Source of the DNA: Purshia tridentata
Taxonomy: Eukaryota; Streptophyta; Magnoliopsida; Rosales; Rosaceae
Length of the DNA stretch: 43,930 bases
NCBI GenBank assembly: GCA_003254885.1
Contig: QANT01008270.1
Location: 1-43,930, forward strand
Direction: 5' to 3'
Of the stretch, positions 11,628 to 22,500 are shown piece by piece; the first letter of the stretch is position 1; every line of letters begins with the position of its first letter. The notes beneath the pieces were generated by a model. The model saw only the letters and a program-made list of their open reading frames with translations. It was not told the DNA's origin and made no database searches. The position numbers were made by a program, and so were the translations under genes.

Positions 11628-13618
11628 GATCACAGAACGAGCCACGTACACAAGTGAAAGCAATTCATCTCTTTAAGTTTCCAATTAGATTGACAAGCGT
11701 TACTGTCAGTCAATAACACTATTATTATTCTTCAATGACATCTGAAAAATATCGTTGATACAAATTTTACTCCCAACCAAAAACTTAATTAGGAGCTAAA
11801 CCTGAAACTCTAAGTTTTGTACTCCTTGAAGTAATTAATCTATCTTATCGGTATACAACCAGCAAAAATAAAAAATAAAATAGTTTGTTGATCGACAATT
11901 TATAAAGTGGACAGATCGAGGATATTGATTAAAACAAAACTTAACTATAAAGAGACTTGTTTGGAAAAAATTTCGTATAATTAATTGATAAATTGTTAGA
12001 TTCATTTTCAATTGTAAATGAAATCTAACTCTATGAACTTTGACCAAAATATTTTAAAATTATACGTATTTAATTGAAAAACATCCAAATTACATAGACT
12101 TAATCATTTTTTCCTATTATCTGTTTTGGTTACAACTTACATCAACTATTTTAGGGCACCGAAGGGGTTATATACAACCTGATTGTTTAAAAGTAGCCGT
12201 AGAAAAACTTGTATATTTCTATTATATGAATGTGACATCACACATATGAGAAAGAGGATTAGTAATACTAAATTCAACACGTCTCAAATAAAAAATTATT
12301 GTATATGATCGTAACACCACATAATATGCTGACATAATTATAAATTCAACTAAATTATAATGTGTCCAATAATTAATATCTAAAAATACCCTTAAAAATT
12401 GTATAAATGTTACCATTTAAGTGTAGATTAATAACATGATATCATTTCAGTTTTGAAACTTTCATACAATAATTTTTCATCTCGAACCTCATTATTAGTT
12501 AATTTCCACATATGTGATGGCACTATATAATAATATAAGCAGTGGATAAACCATGTCAGTAATGATGAATATTGATGACAAAATACAGTTTTACACTAAA
12601 AGGGGAAACAAATAAAGAACATATATATTATTTGCGGGGATGAGAGGCCGGAGAGTCAACTGCAGAGGTGTATCAAATCACATGCTTCTGGTGCTTTTGG
12701 AGATGCTCTAATGGCATTGGCATATGGGAAATAGCAAATACCATTATGCCAGTGGCCTACAACGTACAGTAAGTACTTAATAGTGGGATACACACATTCA
12801 TGCCATGTTTTCAGGAAAGAGTTGACCCCAATTTTCTGTTTTATTGTTTTTCTTTCTACAAATGATTTGAACATGCCACTTTGGAAAAAATATATATCGA
12901 AAAACCGAATATCGAACCGTACCAAATTGACAAGTCCATGCCACTTTGGTTTGTTTTTATTTTTGGTCAATACTGACAAAGTTGGATTCGACGAACAAAC
13001 CGAATTAAACCAATACAAACAAAAATATGAGCATATGGCATATCTACATCTCAAACCTTGGACCAAAGAAGAGTTGAACATGTGATGTTACTTCCACAAC
13101 ACCACCAATATCTACTATTAATAATAATAAAAACTATAAAAACTTAATAGAACTCCCCGCACAAAATATTCTAAATTAAAATTAAACCTAACTCTCCTTT
13201 TTCTTTTTCGTTTTACAGATCGGCCTCCTTTATGTCACCACGGATATGGATCTTCTTCTTAGCTATCTCTCAATCCAAAACTATCTTGAGCTTTTAATTT
13301 GGGCCATTAGTTTAGATCTCAAGGTCACAAGACTCACTACTTAATTTATTTATTTTTGAAAAACACAATACAACCAAAACTATGGGGGTGTTTTCAATTA
13401 GGATTCAATTAAGATCATAGGAAGAAAAAGAATGAAGTCAAAGAAAAATTAACCGATTTCTTTGATACTGGAAGAAAGATAAAGTGATCGAACAAGGTGC
13501 GAGAGAATAGAAGAAGTCAGAAGGAAGACTCTTAAAAAATGTATTTTACAAAAGCTATAGTTTTGGTTGTAATATATTAAAAAACTAAATTAAAAAAACC
13601 TCTCGGTATTGTGAGCGT
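11628..13618. other. Gene-less stretch
   Basis: No supported gene. Overlapping open frames on both strands at 12656-13085 look like random sequence; the ACCGAATATCGAACCG word near 12905 is typical of repeat debris, not of a protein family. The rest is AT-rich unique sequence. Confidence 0.5.
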
Positions 13619-13786
13619 CACTACAAAAAAATCTTTAATAACTAACAAAAAATTACTAAAGACTGATTAACACCCGTATTAGAGATCCAAATTAATGACT
13701 TAGATTAAAAGATAAGTATCGTTCCGGAGACACCTTAATGCGATCTCGCCTTCCTCTTAGACGCAATGTCGCCCTCGTCTCTTAAT
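13619..13786 (+). mobile_element. CACTA-type terminus 1
   Basis: CACTACAAAAAAATC at 13619 matches the usual start of plant CACTA (En/Spm) elements, CACTACAAGAAAA. The following sequence is interrupted after about 168 bp by a second such start. No opposite terminus (TTTTTTGTAGTG) was seen downstream, so this is a fragment. Confidence 0.4.
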
Positions 13787-14200
13787 CACTACAAGAAAAT
13801 GTGTGACGTCTACTTGCTATGGACATGAAAGGCCCATGGTAGTAAAATTCTACCATGGACATTTGAGGCCTATTGTGAATGGATATATTTCACCACGTGC
13901 TTAAATTGGTGTATGATTATAAACCTTACATTTACCACGACCATAAAAGGCCCATTGTGAATAACAGTACGTACATGATTAATTTTTAGATTAACTTGAA
14001 TTTGATTTTGGCCCATTATTCCAAAATTTCATGTTTGATATGTTAACTTGAATTTGATTTATTATAATGTGCATTCATTTTGAAAACATAGCAGATTTTG
14101 CTAAGAAAATGAAGCTTTTGGTCTCAATTTTGGGCCATTGTTAGGGTTCTCTCTCTCTCTCTCTCTCCACTATTAGGGTTTAAATTTTATGTCAATGTAA
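13787..14200 (+). mobile_element. CACTA-type terminus 2 with subterminal repeats
   Basis: CACTACAAGAAAAT at 13787 is the canonical CACTA start. Behind it lie several short, partly inverted repeats: ATGGACATGAAAGGCCCAT, ACCATGGACATTTGAGGCC, and ACGACCATAAAAGGCCCATTG followed by TGTGAATAAC. Such arrays are typical of the subterminal regions where CACTA transposase binds. No transposase or right terminus is seen before the sulfate transporter's 3' end. A CT run at 14149-14167 marks the approximate edge. Confidence 0.5.
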
Positions 14201-14390
14201 AATTTGTACCATGGTTATGATTATTCTGTAATTGTGTAATTAATGTGTTTTTTCTATGCAGTTAAATCCCAACACATTGCAAGAGCAATAAAATAATTTT
14301 GGGCATATATAGGTTCCCAAAACCTCAAGATTGTGTAGAACTCGAGAATTTTGCATGAGACAGACAATTTTCAATGGAAATCTTTATTTA

Positions 14391-17300
14391 CTATAACATG
14401 AATTCAAGCACACTACTTGCATTCATAGCTTCTCCAACTGTGAAGAAGACTCTTCCTCCAATTTTGCTTACGAAGTCTGCTAACCTTAGCTTGTGAATCA
14501 CTTGCCACCTTGGGTTGACGATGGCCAACTGGTATATATATATCCAGAAACAACAGAAACAAATAGGGGGTAAAATACTGGAAGCTATTGAACAATGTGA
14601 CATCAAATATATATAAATCCAAAAAAAAAAAANAAAAAAAAAAAAAAAAGGGATCACTATTAACTTACCTCCATTCCAAGTGATTCCAGATCGCGATGCA
14701 ATTCCCCCAAAGAAGCGATTCCTGATGTGTCAATGTTCATTAAACCTACATTTTGAAGATAGAGATTAATTTAAACTCAGAATTCATCAACACAAAATAT
14801 GAGATAATTGTATTTGATCAACAATTCTAGGAACAACAAATTATTATAGTCGTTTTATTCAAAGAAATTCAGGAAAATGAAAAAACCTTCAACATATGTG
14901 ACAGCGGCTTCAACAATTCTCTCAATTCCTTTGCTCTTTGAATTAAAAATCAAAACACCAATTTTTTTATAATTAATGCAACATGATTCAAATTGTATTT
15001 GATCAACAATTCTAGGAACAACAAACTATTATAGTCGTTTTATTCAAAGAAATTCAGGAAAATGAAAAAACCTTCAACATATATGACAGCGGCTTCAACA
15101 ATTCTCTCAATTCCTTTGCTCTTTGAATTAAAAATCAAAACACCAATTACACACGTTTCAATGATAAATACGTACACCAATTTTTTTATAATTAATGCAA
15201 CATGATTCAAGTTATAAATTTACGTTAATTAAAAAGTTTTCCATGAGCGTTCGATTTACAACTCAGTTGTAAATGTTGGACAATTACAATTAAGCATATT
15301 TGGTCATAACTGACCAACTAATTGCATGTTTGACTATTAATTAATTGTAACTGACAAACAACCACTTGAAACTATGATAAAGTATTAAGCGAGTTACATA
15401 TATACAACCATTTGAAGTTTTGCATCGAGTGTTATGACGGTTGACGAGAAAACTTAAAATTTGACCAATATATATATATCATGGTTTCTAACGTCGATCA
15501 TGTTTTATATCACTGTATACTGATTTGTTTCACTCTAATATATTACTTTAGGGTTTAATACTACTTACTTGACATGTCAACTTTAGTTTGATCGAAGTTT
15601 GATTAATGTTTTAGGCTTAATTTCAATAACAGTCCACAAATTTTACTTTGAGTCTTACTTAAGTTCACGAACTTTATTTTTAGATTATATGGTCAACCAA
15701 TTTTTTCACGTTACTCATTTTAGTCTGGTTCGTTAAGTTTATTTGAATATGTCAAATACTATGCCCATGACTCAATTTTACGGGGCAAAAGCATCACTAT
15801 TCAGCCATGCAAGTGCTTGTCACATGTGCATATTTGATGGGAAATAACATGGAAAAATTGATGGACCACATAATCTAAAAGTAAAGTTTGTCGACTCAAA
15901 TGAGTTAAAGGTAAAGTTCACAAACTGTTCTCGTAATTAAGCCAATTTTTTATTCAAAATTTCACTTTCTTTTGCCAGTTGGGTATTACTACTTTTTCAG
16001 CCAATAAGAATACTACTTACTTGACATGTCAAGAACTACGACCTTAGTAGTCCTTTTGGCGTTGTCATCTTCTCCTTCAGTCCTCACCAATCTCATAATC
16101 CTGACAATTAATAGCCAAAGAAAAGTTTAAATTTTACTCTGAGATTAGGTTTTCTTTTATTAATAATTTTTTCAGTATGACCCAATAAATAATTGAGAGG
16201 GACTTGTACCTTTCTCTAACAGAATTGGCGTTGGCAAAACAAAGCCACGCAGACTTGACTCTGATTATGAAAACCCCTGGAATCTGAAGGGCCATAGGAT
16301 ATTGATCAACATCAGTATAAAGATCCATTCCAGGAATCTTCCCAAGAATTTCGGTGCCTGGTAGAATTGACACCAGAATAATCTTTGCAAATGATACTGT
16401 GACCTGCAACAAATTAAGTCAACTAATTTATTAGCTTAATAATTAATTAATTAGCACCCATATATAATTGGAATTTTTAAAAATAAAACTCTGCCCTTTG
16501 CAACTGATAAGAACACGTATAGCATTGGACATCTTTTAGTCCTGCTTTAGAATCTACTTTTTAATTTCAAGAATTGGTCAGTTCTTGTTCTCCTGCAAAA
16601 GCAGTAATTGGCTAAGCTAATTAATACCATAATAAGCTTGTAAAATGCATGCTGGCCTTGAATTAATATGGTTAACAAAGGGCAAATTTTAGAAGACATG
16701 CACATTACATGTGGTTGAGTTTTATTACACTAGAAAAGTAATCGCAAATACATTAAGAAAATTGATAATTAGGTGCTGATTGAGCACATTGTGGATGTTT
16801 GTTGTTCAATTTTGGTCACTTGTCAAGCATCCATGAGAGTCCATTTTAAAAAGTAAAAATGGTAATTCCCTTCTTCTTTCTTTTCTGAACTTGATATACG
16901 TGATCAAAATTGACGATAAAAGACTAAAGTGATACATATGTGAAAAATATGTTGACTATATATATAATTCAAAAAATCTATTCGTGACCGAAATGATACT
17001 TAAAGTAAAGTTCGAACACTATTGTTATATTTTTGTCTAACTATTAATAATACGCATACACACACATATAAACCTCAAAGAACTACACTCATATATTATA
17101 CATATATACTAGCTATTATAATGATAATGATGAGAACTCTTTTTTCATTCAACATATAAATGAAATACCGAGCGTGCCGATGGTTTCTTAATTATTGTTT
17201 AAAAAGATATTAAAACTGACAAATAGTATAGTAGTTATAAATTACTGTACTTTCCATTATTTCTTACTTTTTCTTCATTTTGATTTTATATAAAATCCCT

Positions 17301-20040
17301 ACATAGTTATACTGATCGTGTGTGATAATCCATCTCGTTTGTATATATTAATTAAAAGAAAAATGGATTCTTACCGCGACTAGAAGACCAGTCTCAACAC
17401 CAGAGAAGAGCATGCCAAAGAAAGCTCCAAGACAAGCAAGAAAGTCTAGCTTGTCGACCTTCCACACATTATGAGCTCCATTGAGGTCAATGAGTCCCGG
17501 AAGAGCAGAAATAATTATTGAAGCAAGGATTGCCTTCGGAGTGTGAGACACAAACTTTGTTAACACTTGCAATGATATGAGCACTGTTATGGACATCACA
17601 ATATTCGTAGCCAAAGTTTCACCACCAGCACTGAAATTTACAGCAGTCCGTGAGAATGAACCTGCAAAGTTTGATGCTACTTTTCATTTACTCTTTTAAT
17701 CAAAAAAATGTGCAAGATGAACTACACCTAATATTTCAACAAAAGACATGACCTAATTTTATGAGTATCAAGAGAAAAATTACCTAATATAGATTTGTTA
17801 TATATAACATCTGGTATTGCTATTTGTATCATCTCAATCTATTTTATGTACCATCTCTCTAATAAATAACCACTAATTGTTTGTAAGATAGTAATTTTGT
17901 TTTTGTTCAAAAAGTAAATTACAAAACAAATTCAAGACTACACCAAAAAATTAAACTTATAAGTGTTATATGTGTTGAGAAAAAAATCTCACATTGAAAG
18001 TGTAAGGCCTTACATAATGGCTTATAAGGGTTTGTACTACTCTTCTCATTACCATTTGATTTTGGAATAGATGCCTATATTCCTATCGGCCCAACATACG
18101 GTCACACGTACTATTATGTCACCCAATATAATTTGTTAACTAGAGCTTAGAATATGTGCTTATAAGGTATTAGGCCTTTCCACCCATTATCAATTGGTAA
18201 TTTGAATTGGATGCTCAAATTCTATCACTAACCATGTTAATGTGACTATGTATGATTAAAAATAAAAATTTACCCGTAGCAACATAGCAAGAAGTGAGAG
18301 ATCCTACAATGTTCATCATGCCCAATGATATCATTTCTCTGTTTGCATCAAGGTGGTACCCTTTTATGGATGCAAAAGATCGGCCAACTGCAATTGCTTC
18401 CTGTTGACATTAAAACAATTGTTACAAATTATATTGAATATACCTTCTCGAGTATCGAAAACTCATACTCAGCAATTGCAACTGCAATCTCTACCATGAG
18501 CCCAATAATGGCAAGAACAATCCCAATTTTAGCCACATCTCCTGCATATGGACCTTCAAATTGTAACTGATGCACTGAACTAGGAATCAAGCCTTTTTTA
18601 ACTTGCTCCACCACTTCTAAATTGTGTTTCTCAGCATTTGTCCAAAAAACAATAAGAGTTGAAGAAATAAAAGACAGGAAAGGAGCGATGGCCGGTAACC
18701 AGAAGAGTCTCTTGTATCTTCTACCCTGATCATATATAGAGAGCAAGCATTAATAGTATGAGAACCAATTTAGATAGATAGTAACATATTGGCCTCAGTG
18801 ACTAGCAATTCATCTTACCACAAATCTACAAAATAGAATGAAACTTAGGAAGGAGACCCCAAGTACAAGGTTATATGGCTTCCACTGAAAACATAAACAA
18901 GTAATGAACAAATGAAATTTTTAATTCGCTCAGAATTGACCATGTCAAAATTCATTCATAACCTAAGAATGTAAAGAAGGGGAACTTTAATTACTGTAGT
19001 ACTGTCATGAAGTGATGTCCAAACAGCTTTCATGACAGAGATAATATCAGTTCTGTTGGTGAAGTTCTTGATCCCAAACATTCCCTTAAGTTGTTGAAGA
19101 CCAATGATGATGGCTGCACCTGCCATGAACCCAATAATAGCAGCATGGGACAGAAAATCCACAAGAAACCCCAGCCTGTTATTATATTCAATTGAGGTCC
19201 AAAAGAGAAAAAACAACAGAGGTTTTGAGTTAGGACTGCTAGTTAGTCAAATAAAACTGTGTATTATTAAGGAAATTAATTACTAACCTGAAGACTCCAA
19301 AGGCAGTTTGAAAGATTCCTGCAAATAAAGTTGTAGTAAAAACAATCTTCTTGTACTTGATGGGATCAAGATCAACCCCAGGATATGATTTCAGAATCAT
19401 TGATGATAAAAGCAGCGAATCCACGGCGACAGCTCCGATCACCAAGTCCCTTGAAGTCCCCATTACAGCATATATAAGGGGTGGGATGATACTTGTATCT
19501 GATGGAAACAGAGTGGATTAATTGTACGTATTCGAACAACACCATTAGTTACCACAACATCATTGAAATAAGTTGGACTAGATCGATTGACTTACATATG
19601 CCATGTTGCGGTTCAAGATGAGCCAATGTAGCATATCCCATGCTCTGCACAAAAATGAAACACATTTCAAAATGCAATATGCAAAATGCAGCACACTATA
19701 TACTACTGAAATCATGAGCTTTTTTGTTTACCTGGGGAACGCTGAGGCTTGCAAGAGTTAAACCGGCGATTAAATCACTCTTGAATTTCTTCATATCGTA
19801 GTTTTCACACCAGCAAAGGATCGGAAACAAGCATTTCAAGACAGAGATGACCATTTTTGTTCCGCGCTGATTAGTTAAGGACTTATTTTGATGAGGCAGA
19901 ACTGTGTCTCTCAGAGAGTCCACAAGGTCATGCCAGAGTCCTGGAGGCTCAGGAGGGTTTAACACCCATTGAGACCTTTCAGCAAGGTTATTTTCATGGT
20001 TGAACAATTCTTCCAATGTGCAGATGGCAGAAACAACCAT
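14391..20040 (-). CDS. Low-affinity sulfate transporter, SULTR group 2-like (12 exons)
   Basis: A proton-coupled sulfate carrier of the SulP/SLC26 family, expected in the plasma membrane. Exons, 5' to 3' on the minus strand: 20040-19732, 19644-19596, 19498-19288, 19175-18995, 18884-18819, 18725-18495, 18400-18274, 17661-17375, 16403-16210, 16100-16021, 14745-14669, 14528-14391. All introns are GT-AG; the exons total 1950 bp and join in frame to 649 residues, the usual length. Residues ~1-80 are cytosolic ([12 protein letters not shown]). The membrane core runs ~85-490 with [36 protein letters not shown] and [14 protein letters not shown]-terminal STAS domain follows (~500-640) with [10 protein letters not shown], including conserved Thr-585. 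The overall pattern closely resembles Stylosanthes SHST3 (recalled similarity). Odd points: Ala-142 and Asp-146 where the family usually has Pro and Val (IGPVAVV). Introns 7 and 10 hold transposons. Exons 6/7 could be joined otherwise, but only ATG|GTAGAG keeps the family sequence. Confidence 0.93.
14807..15210. repeat. Tandem 185-bp duplication inside sulfate transporter intron 10
   Basis: Copy 1 spans 14807-14991 and copy 2 starts at 14992 with the same ATTGTATTTGATCAACAATT. They are nearly identical. Copy 2 carries about 35 extra bases between two CACCAATT words, so copy 1 probably lost that piece by recombination between them. On the minus strand each copy holds a short G/C-richer patch that looks exon-like but does not keep the frame. 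Confidence 0.85.
15557..16032. repeat. 24-bp exact direct repeat containing the exon-10 splice donor
   Basis: The 24 bases at 16009-16032, which include the last bases of exon 10 and its GTAAGTAG donor, recur exactly at 15557-15580 inside intron 10. Each copy contains the perfect 12-bp palindrome TTGACATGTCAA. The sequence between the copies includes the MITE at 15614-15943. Confidence 0.9.
15614..15943. mobile_element. Mutator-like MITE in intron 10
   Basis: Terminal inverted repeats of about 37 bp: 15614-15650 begins GGCTTAATTTCAATAACAG, and 15907-15943 read on the other strand begins GGCTTAATTACGAGAACAG. The flanks AATGTTTTA (15605-15613) and AATTTTTTA (15944-15952) match at 8 of 9 positions, consistent with the 9-bp target duplication of Mutator-like elements. 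It has no coding capacity and lies antisense-neutral in an intron whose splice sites are intact. Confidence 0.75.
17973..18145 (+). mobile_element. TRIM fragment in sulfate transporter intron 7
   Basis: TGTTGAGAAAAAAATCTCAC at 17973 opens an LTR copy of the same family as 1291 and 21643. It continues through TTATAAGGGTTTGTACTACT and TTTTGGAATAGATGCC. The primer-binding site and nearby bases are deleted, and the internal GTCACCCAATATAA word follows directly. It is inserted opposite to the gene's direction. Confidence 0.65.
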
Positions 20041-20113
20041 GGCTAAGTCTTTGACCCACCAGAGGCCTTTTGCTCACCCTCTTCCCTTGAGCACATGGAC
20101 CATTATGGGACCC

Positions 20114-20123
20114 TATATATATA
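20114..20123 (-). promoter_or_regulatory. Probable TATA box of the sulfate transporter
   Basis: TATATATATA lies about 75 bp upstream of the ATG at 20040, followed on the minus strand by GGGTCCC. The position allows a 5' UTR of roughly 40 bp. It is inferred from position and motif only; a sulfur-response core was not identified. Confidence 0.45.
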
Positions 20124-20164
20124 GTACGTCAAGGTAACTGCAAATAGGATCTACATAGTTTTAG

Positions 20165-20290
20165 ACATAAGCACAAAGGAATCTAGGCATCCATTCTAAA
20201 ACTAATTGACACCGGAAAAAGTAGCTCAAACCCTTATAACCAACTAACAAGGCTATCACGTTTTCAACGTGGGATTTCTCTTAACCAGCA
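20165..20290 (-). mobile_element. Solo TRIM LTR upstream of the sulfate transporter
   Basis: On the minus strand it reads GGTTAAGAGAAATCCCACG, then TTATAAGGGTTTGAGCTACT and TTAGTTTTAGAATGGATGCC, matching the TRIM LTRs elsewhere in the window. No primer-binding site follows, so it is a solo or broken LTR. It sits about 125-250 bp upstream of the transporter's start codon, in its promoter region. Confidence 0.6.
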
Positions 20291-21051
20291 CAAATGTCAA
20301 CACGAAAAACATAAGCAGATGATCCAGACTGGCTAACTAAGACATTTTTTCCGTGCAAGTGGTATTGTATAATAACTGTATATTATAATCGGGGAATAGC
20401 AGTATTATTATCAGACCCAAAAAAGGCATCCCAGCTGCAGAACACCCAACTCAGTGTTTATGATCTTCCACATAATGTTGTCAATTTATGTTGCATTCTT
20501 ATCAAATGACTATGTAGCTAGCATTCTTACCCTTTCCTTCGTTGGTTTTCTCTCGTATTAGAGTTAAAGAGACATCGGTTTCCAATTACATTTGTTCTCA
20601 AGAGGAATCCTATAAATAATTACCATTTATTAGCTTCCACTCTTCACCTCTGACCATTGATTAGATATAGAAAATGAAGGCAGTCAATCAAAGTAGAAGG
20701 ACGTAAATTCTACTTAAGTTTCACATAAATTAATGGAAAAAATTGTCCTCACGAAGGAATTGTCGCTCCCTCTAACCCAAAATAATAATCTGTAAAATCC
20801 AAATTACAGTTGAGCATTGAATATGGCCATATTCTCTTCACCAAGGAATTGTCGCTTGCCTCTTTCGATAGGAGCTTGAGAAGAAATTACATGTCTTTTT
20901 CATGTCATGAAGGTATATAAGTCTGCCAATGAAGATGATAGCCACTAATGTAGATATATATAATAAGGCTCACTAATGACCACCCCACAAAATCTTTTAT
21001 TAAGGTTAAAAGTCAATCACAAATAGGCTTAAGTGCTTTCTCTTAAGGATC
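20291..21051. other. Gene-less stretch upstream of the sulfate transporter
   Basis: Nothing coding is visible. GAAGGAATTGTCGCTCCCTC near 20754 and CAAGGAATTGTCGCTTGCCTC near 20842 form a short diverged direct repeat. The region probably holds distal promoter sequence. Confidence 0.45.
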
Positions 21052-21642
21052 AAATTAGGGTTGGGAATGGGTCGGTTTTTATCCAACAACCAACCCTCAA
21101 CCCGTGTTTCAGAGTTGGATGCAATTGACAATTGACCCATAGTATTCGGTTTTGTTTGTTACTACTCGACTCCATGCAGTCGATTCGGTTGTCGGTTTTA
21201 AAAATGGGCAATACTTGATTACCCGAACCAACCCAAACAATGGACTTTGCGAATTATTTTGGGCCTTTGGGTAGTGTGTGCTATGTGTGTGAGTGATAAA
21301 AAATAAATAAATAAAAACCAAGCCCAAACCCAACTCCTAAGCCTATCTTTTGTAGCTAATTCTCATTCTTACTCTCAGCCATTCTTTGATTTTCTCATAT
21401 GCTCTCATCAGTCATCAGTCATCAGACATCTTCTCTCTCCCCAACGACGAAGCTTGCATCACCGGCGTGACCAAGATTGCATCACCGGCGACCAAGATTG
21501 CACCATCTTTTCTCTCATTTGCCCTAAATCTCTAATTTATTTTGAAATTCAATCCCTAATTTTCAAATAATGTAAGTCCATCTATGATCTATCTCCTCAA
21601 TCTCTATGTCTCTTATAATCATAATTTATTGGTAATTGTTTG
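21052..21642 (+). mobile_element. 5' end of a hAT-like element, truncated
   Basis: TAGGGTTGGGAATGGGTCGG opens the block, a form typical of hAT termini. Subterminal sequence is rich in ACCCGAACC, ACCCAAAC and TCGGTT words on both strands. From about 21350 it turns into CT-rich leader-like sequence with CATCAGTCATCAGTCATCAG and a duplicated GCATCACCGGCG plus GACCAAGATTGCA, like the untranslated leader before a hAT transposase. The TRIM at 21643 cuts it off and no transposase frame is present. Confidence 0.5.
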
Positions 21643-21860
21643 TGTTGAGAGAAATCTCATATTGAAAATTTGAGGGTGTTGCTAATGCTCTATAAGAGTT
21701 TGGACTACTACTCTTATTGACAATTGATTTTAGGATAGATGCTTAAATTTCTTCATGATATTAGAGCAGATTATCCACGTGATACACTCAAACAGCACAC
21801 GTGCTCCCACGTCATCCAATATAAATTGCTCACGTGTTAAGCTTAAATGACATGCATAGG
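21643..21860 (+). mobile_element. TRIM fragment: 5' LTR, primer-binding site and internal part
   Basis: The best-preserved plus-strand copy. The LTR (21643-21755, 113 bp) starts TGTTGAGAGAAATCTC and ends CTTCA. TGATATTAGAGC (21756-21767) directly follows as a primer-binding site with two changes from TGGTATCAGAGC. The internal part includes TATCCACGTGATACAC, ACACGTGCTCCCACGTCA and CAATATAAATTGCTCACGTG. No 3' LTR is recognised. Confidence 0.7.
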
Positions 21861-22500
21861 TTCCATCACATCACCCGAGTGGTTCCACAATATACTTAAT
21901 TTTTTTTTAAAAAAAAAGAGGTGATTTTCACACGCCACTTTTATCCGCTTACGGTACTCCTCTAATAATTTTTAATCTTTTTTGTATCTTTTTATTAGTT
22001 ACCCTTCACCTTGACCCACAAAGCAGATGCCGTGAACCAGCTAATGCACTAAGAGAATAATCAATTTTAAAGGTTACGATTAACCTCACTCTTGAGCACC
22101 ACTGAATCCTCATGGCTGCGAGTACCCATTGGCCACAAGGGCAACTTCCACTATAGACTTTTGCTTCTTATACTATTACTTATGGGCCTTGATATTAAAG
22201 AATTTTTCACCACTTAATTAAATAGCCATTGTAAGTAGAATTCCACCACCCAATTCTTATTATTTTGTCCTATGTCTTTCTTAAAATCACAAAGAAACCA
22301 CCACTATTATTAGCTTTTGATTAGGTGAATAATTTGGCAAAAGATGCTATTTTCAGAATTTTAGACAGCCATCAAACTCCACTCATCCAGATACCCTTCC
22401 TCTACGACATAAAAGTGGTTGTATTTCGAGGGTCCTATTACACTATTTGACCTGACAATATCACATCTGCTATATACACTTCTCCATGGATTCTACAAAA
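21861..22500. other. Gene-less stretch
   Basis: No coding sequence or RNA gene is supported. A poly-T/poly-A junction near 21900-21917 and scattered AT-rich sequence are all that is seen. Confidence 0.45.

Noticed and set aside
12656-13085. Overlapping 100- and 141-codon frames on opposite strands
   Set aside because: Neither has a recognisable motif, start context or plausible splice partner; ACCGAATATCGAACCG-type words point to repeat debris.
14890-15130. Extra exon between sulfate transporter exons 10 and 11
   Set aside because: The exon-like patch has splice-like borders, but every joining tried introduces a stop; exons 10 and 11 join in frame and give the family sequence without it.
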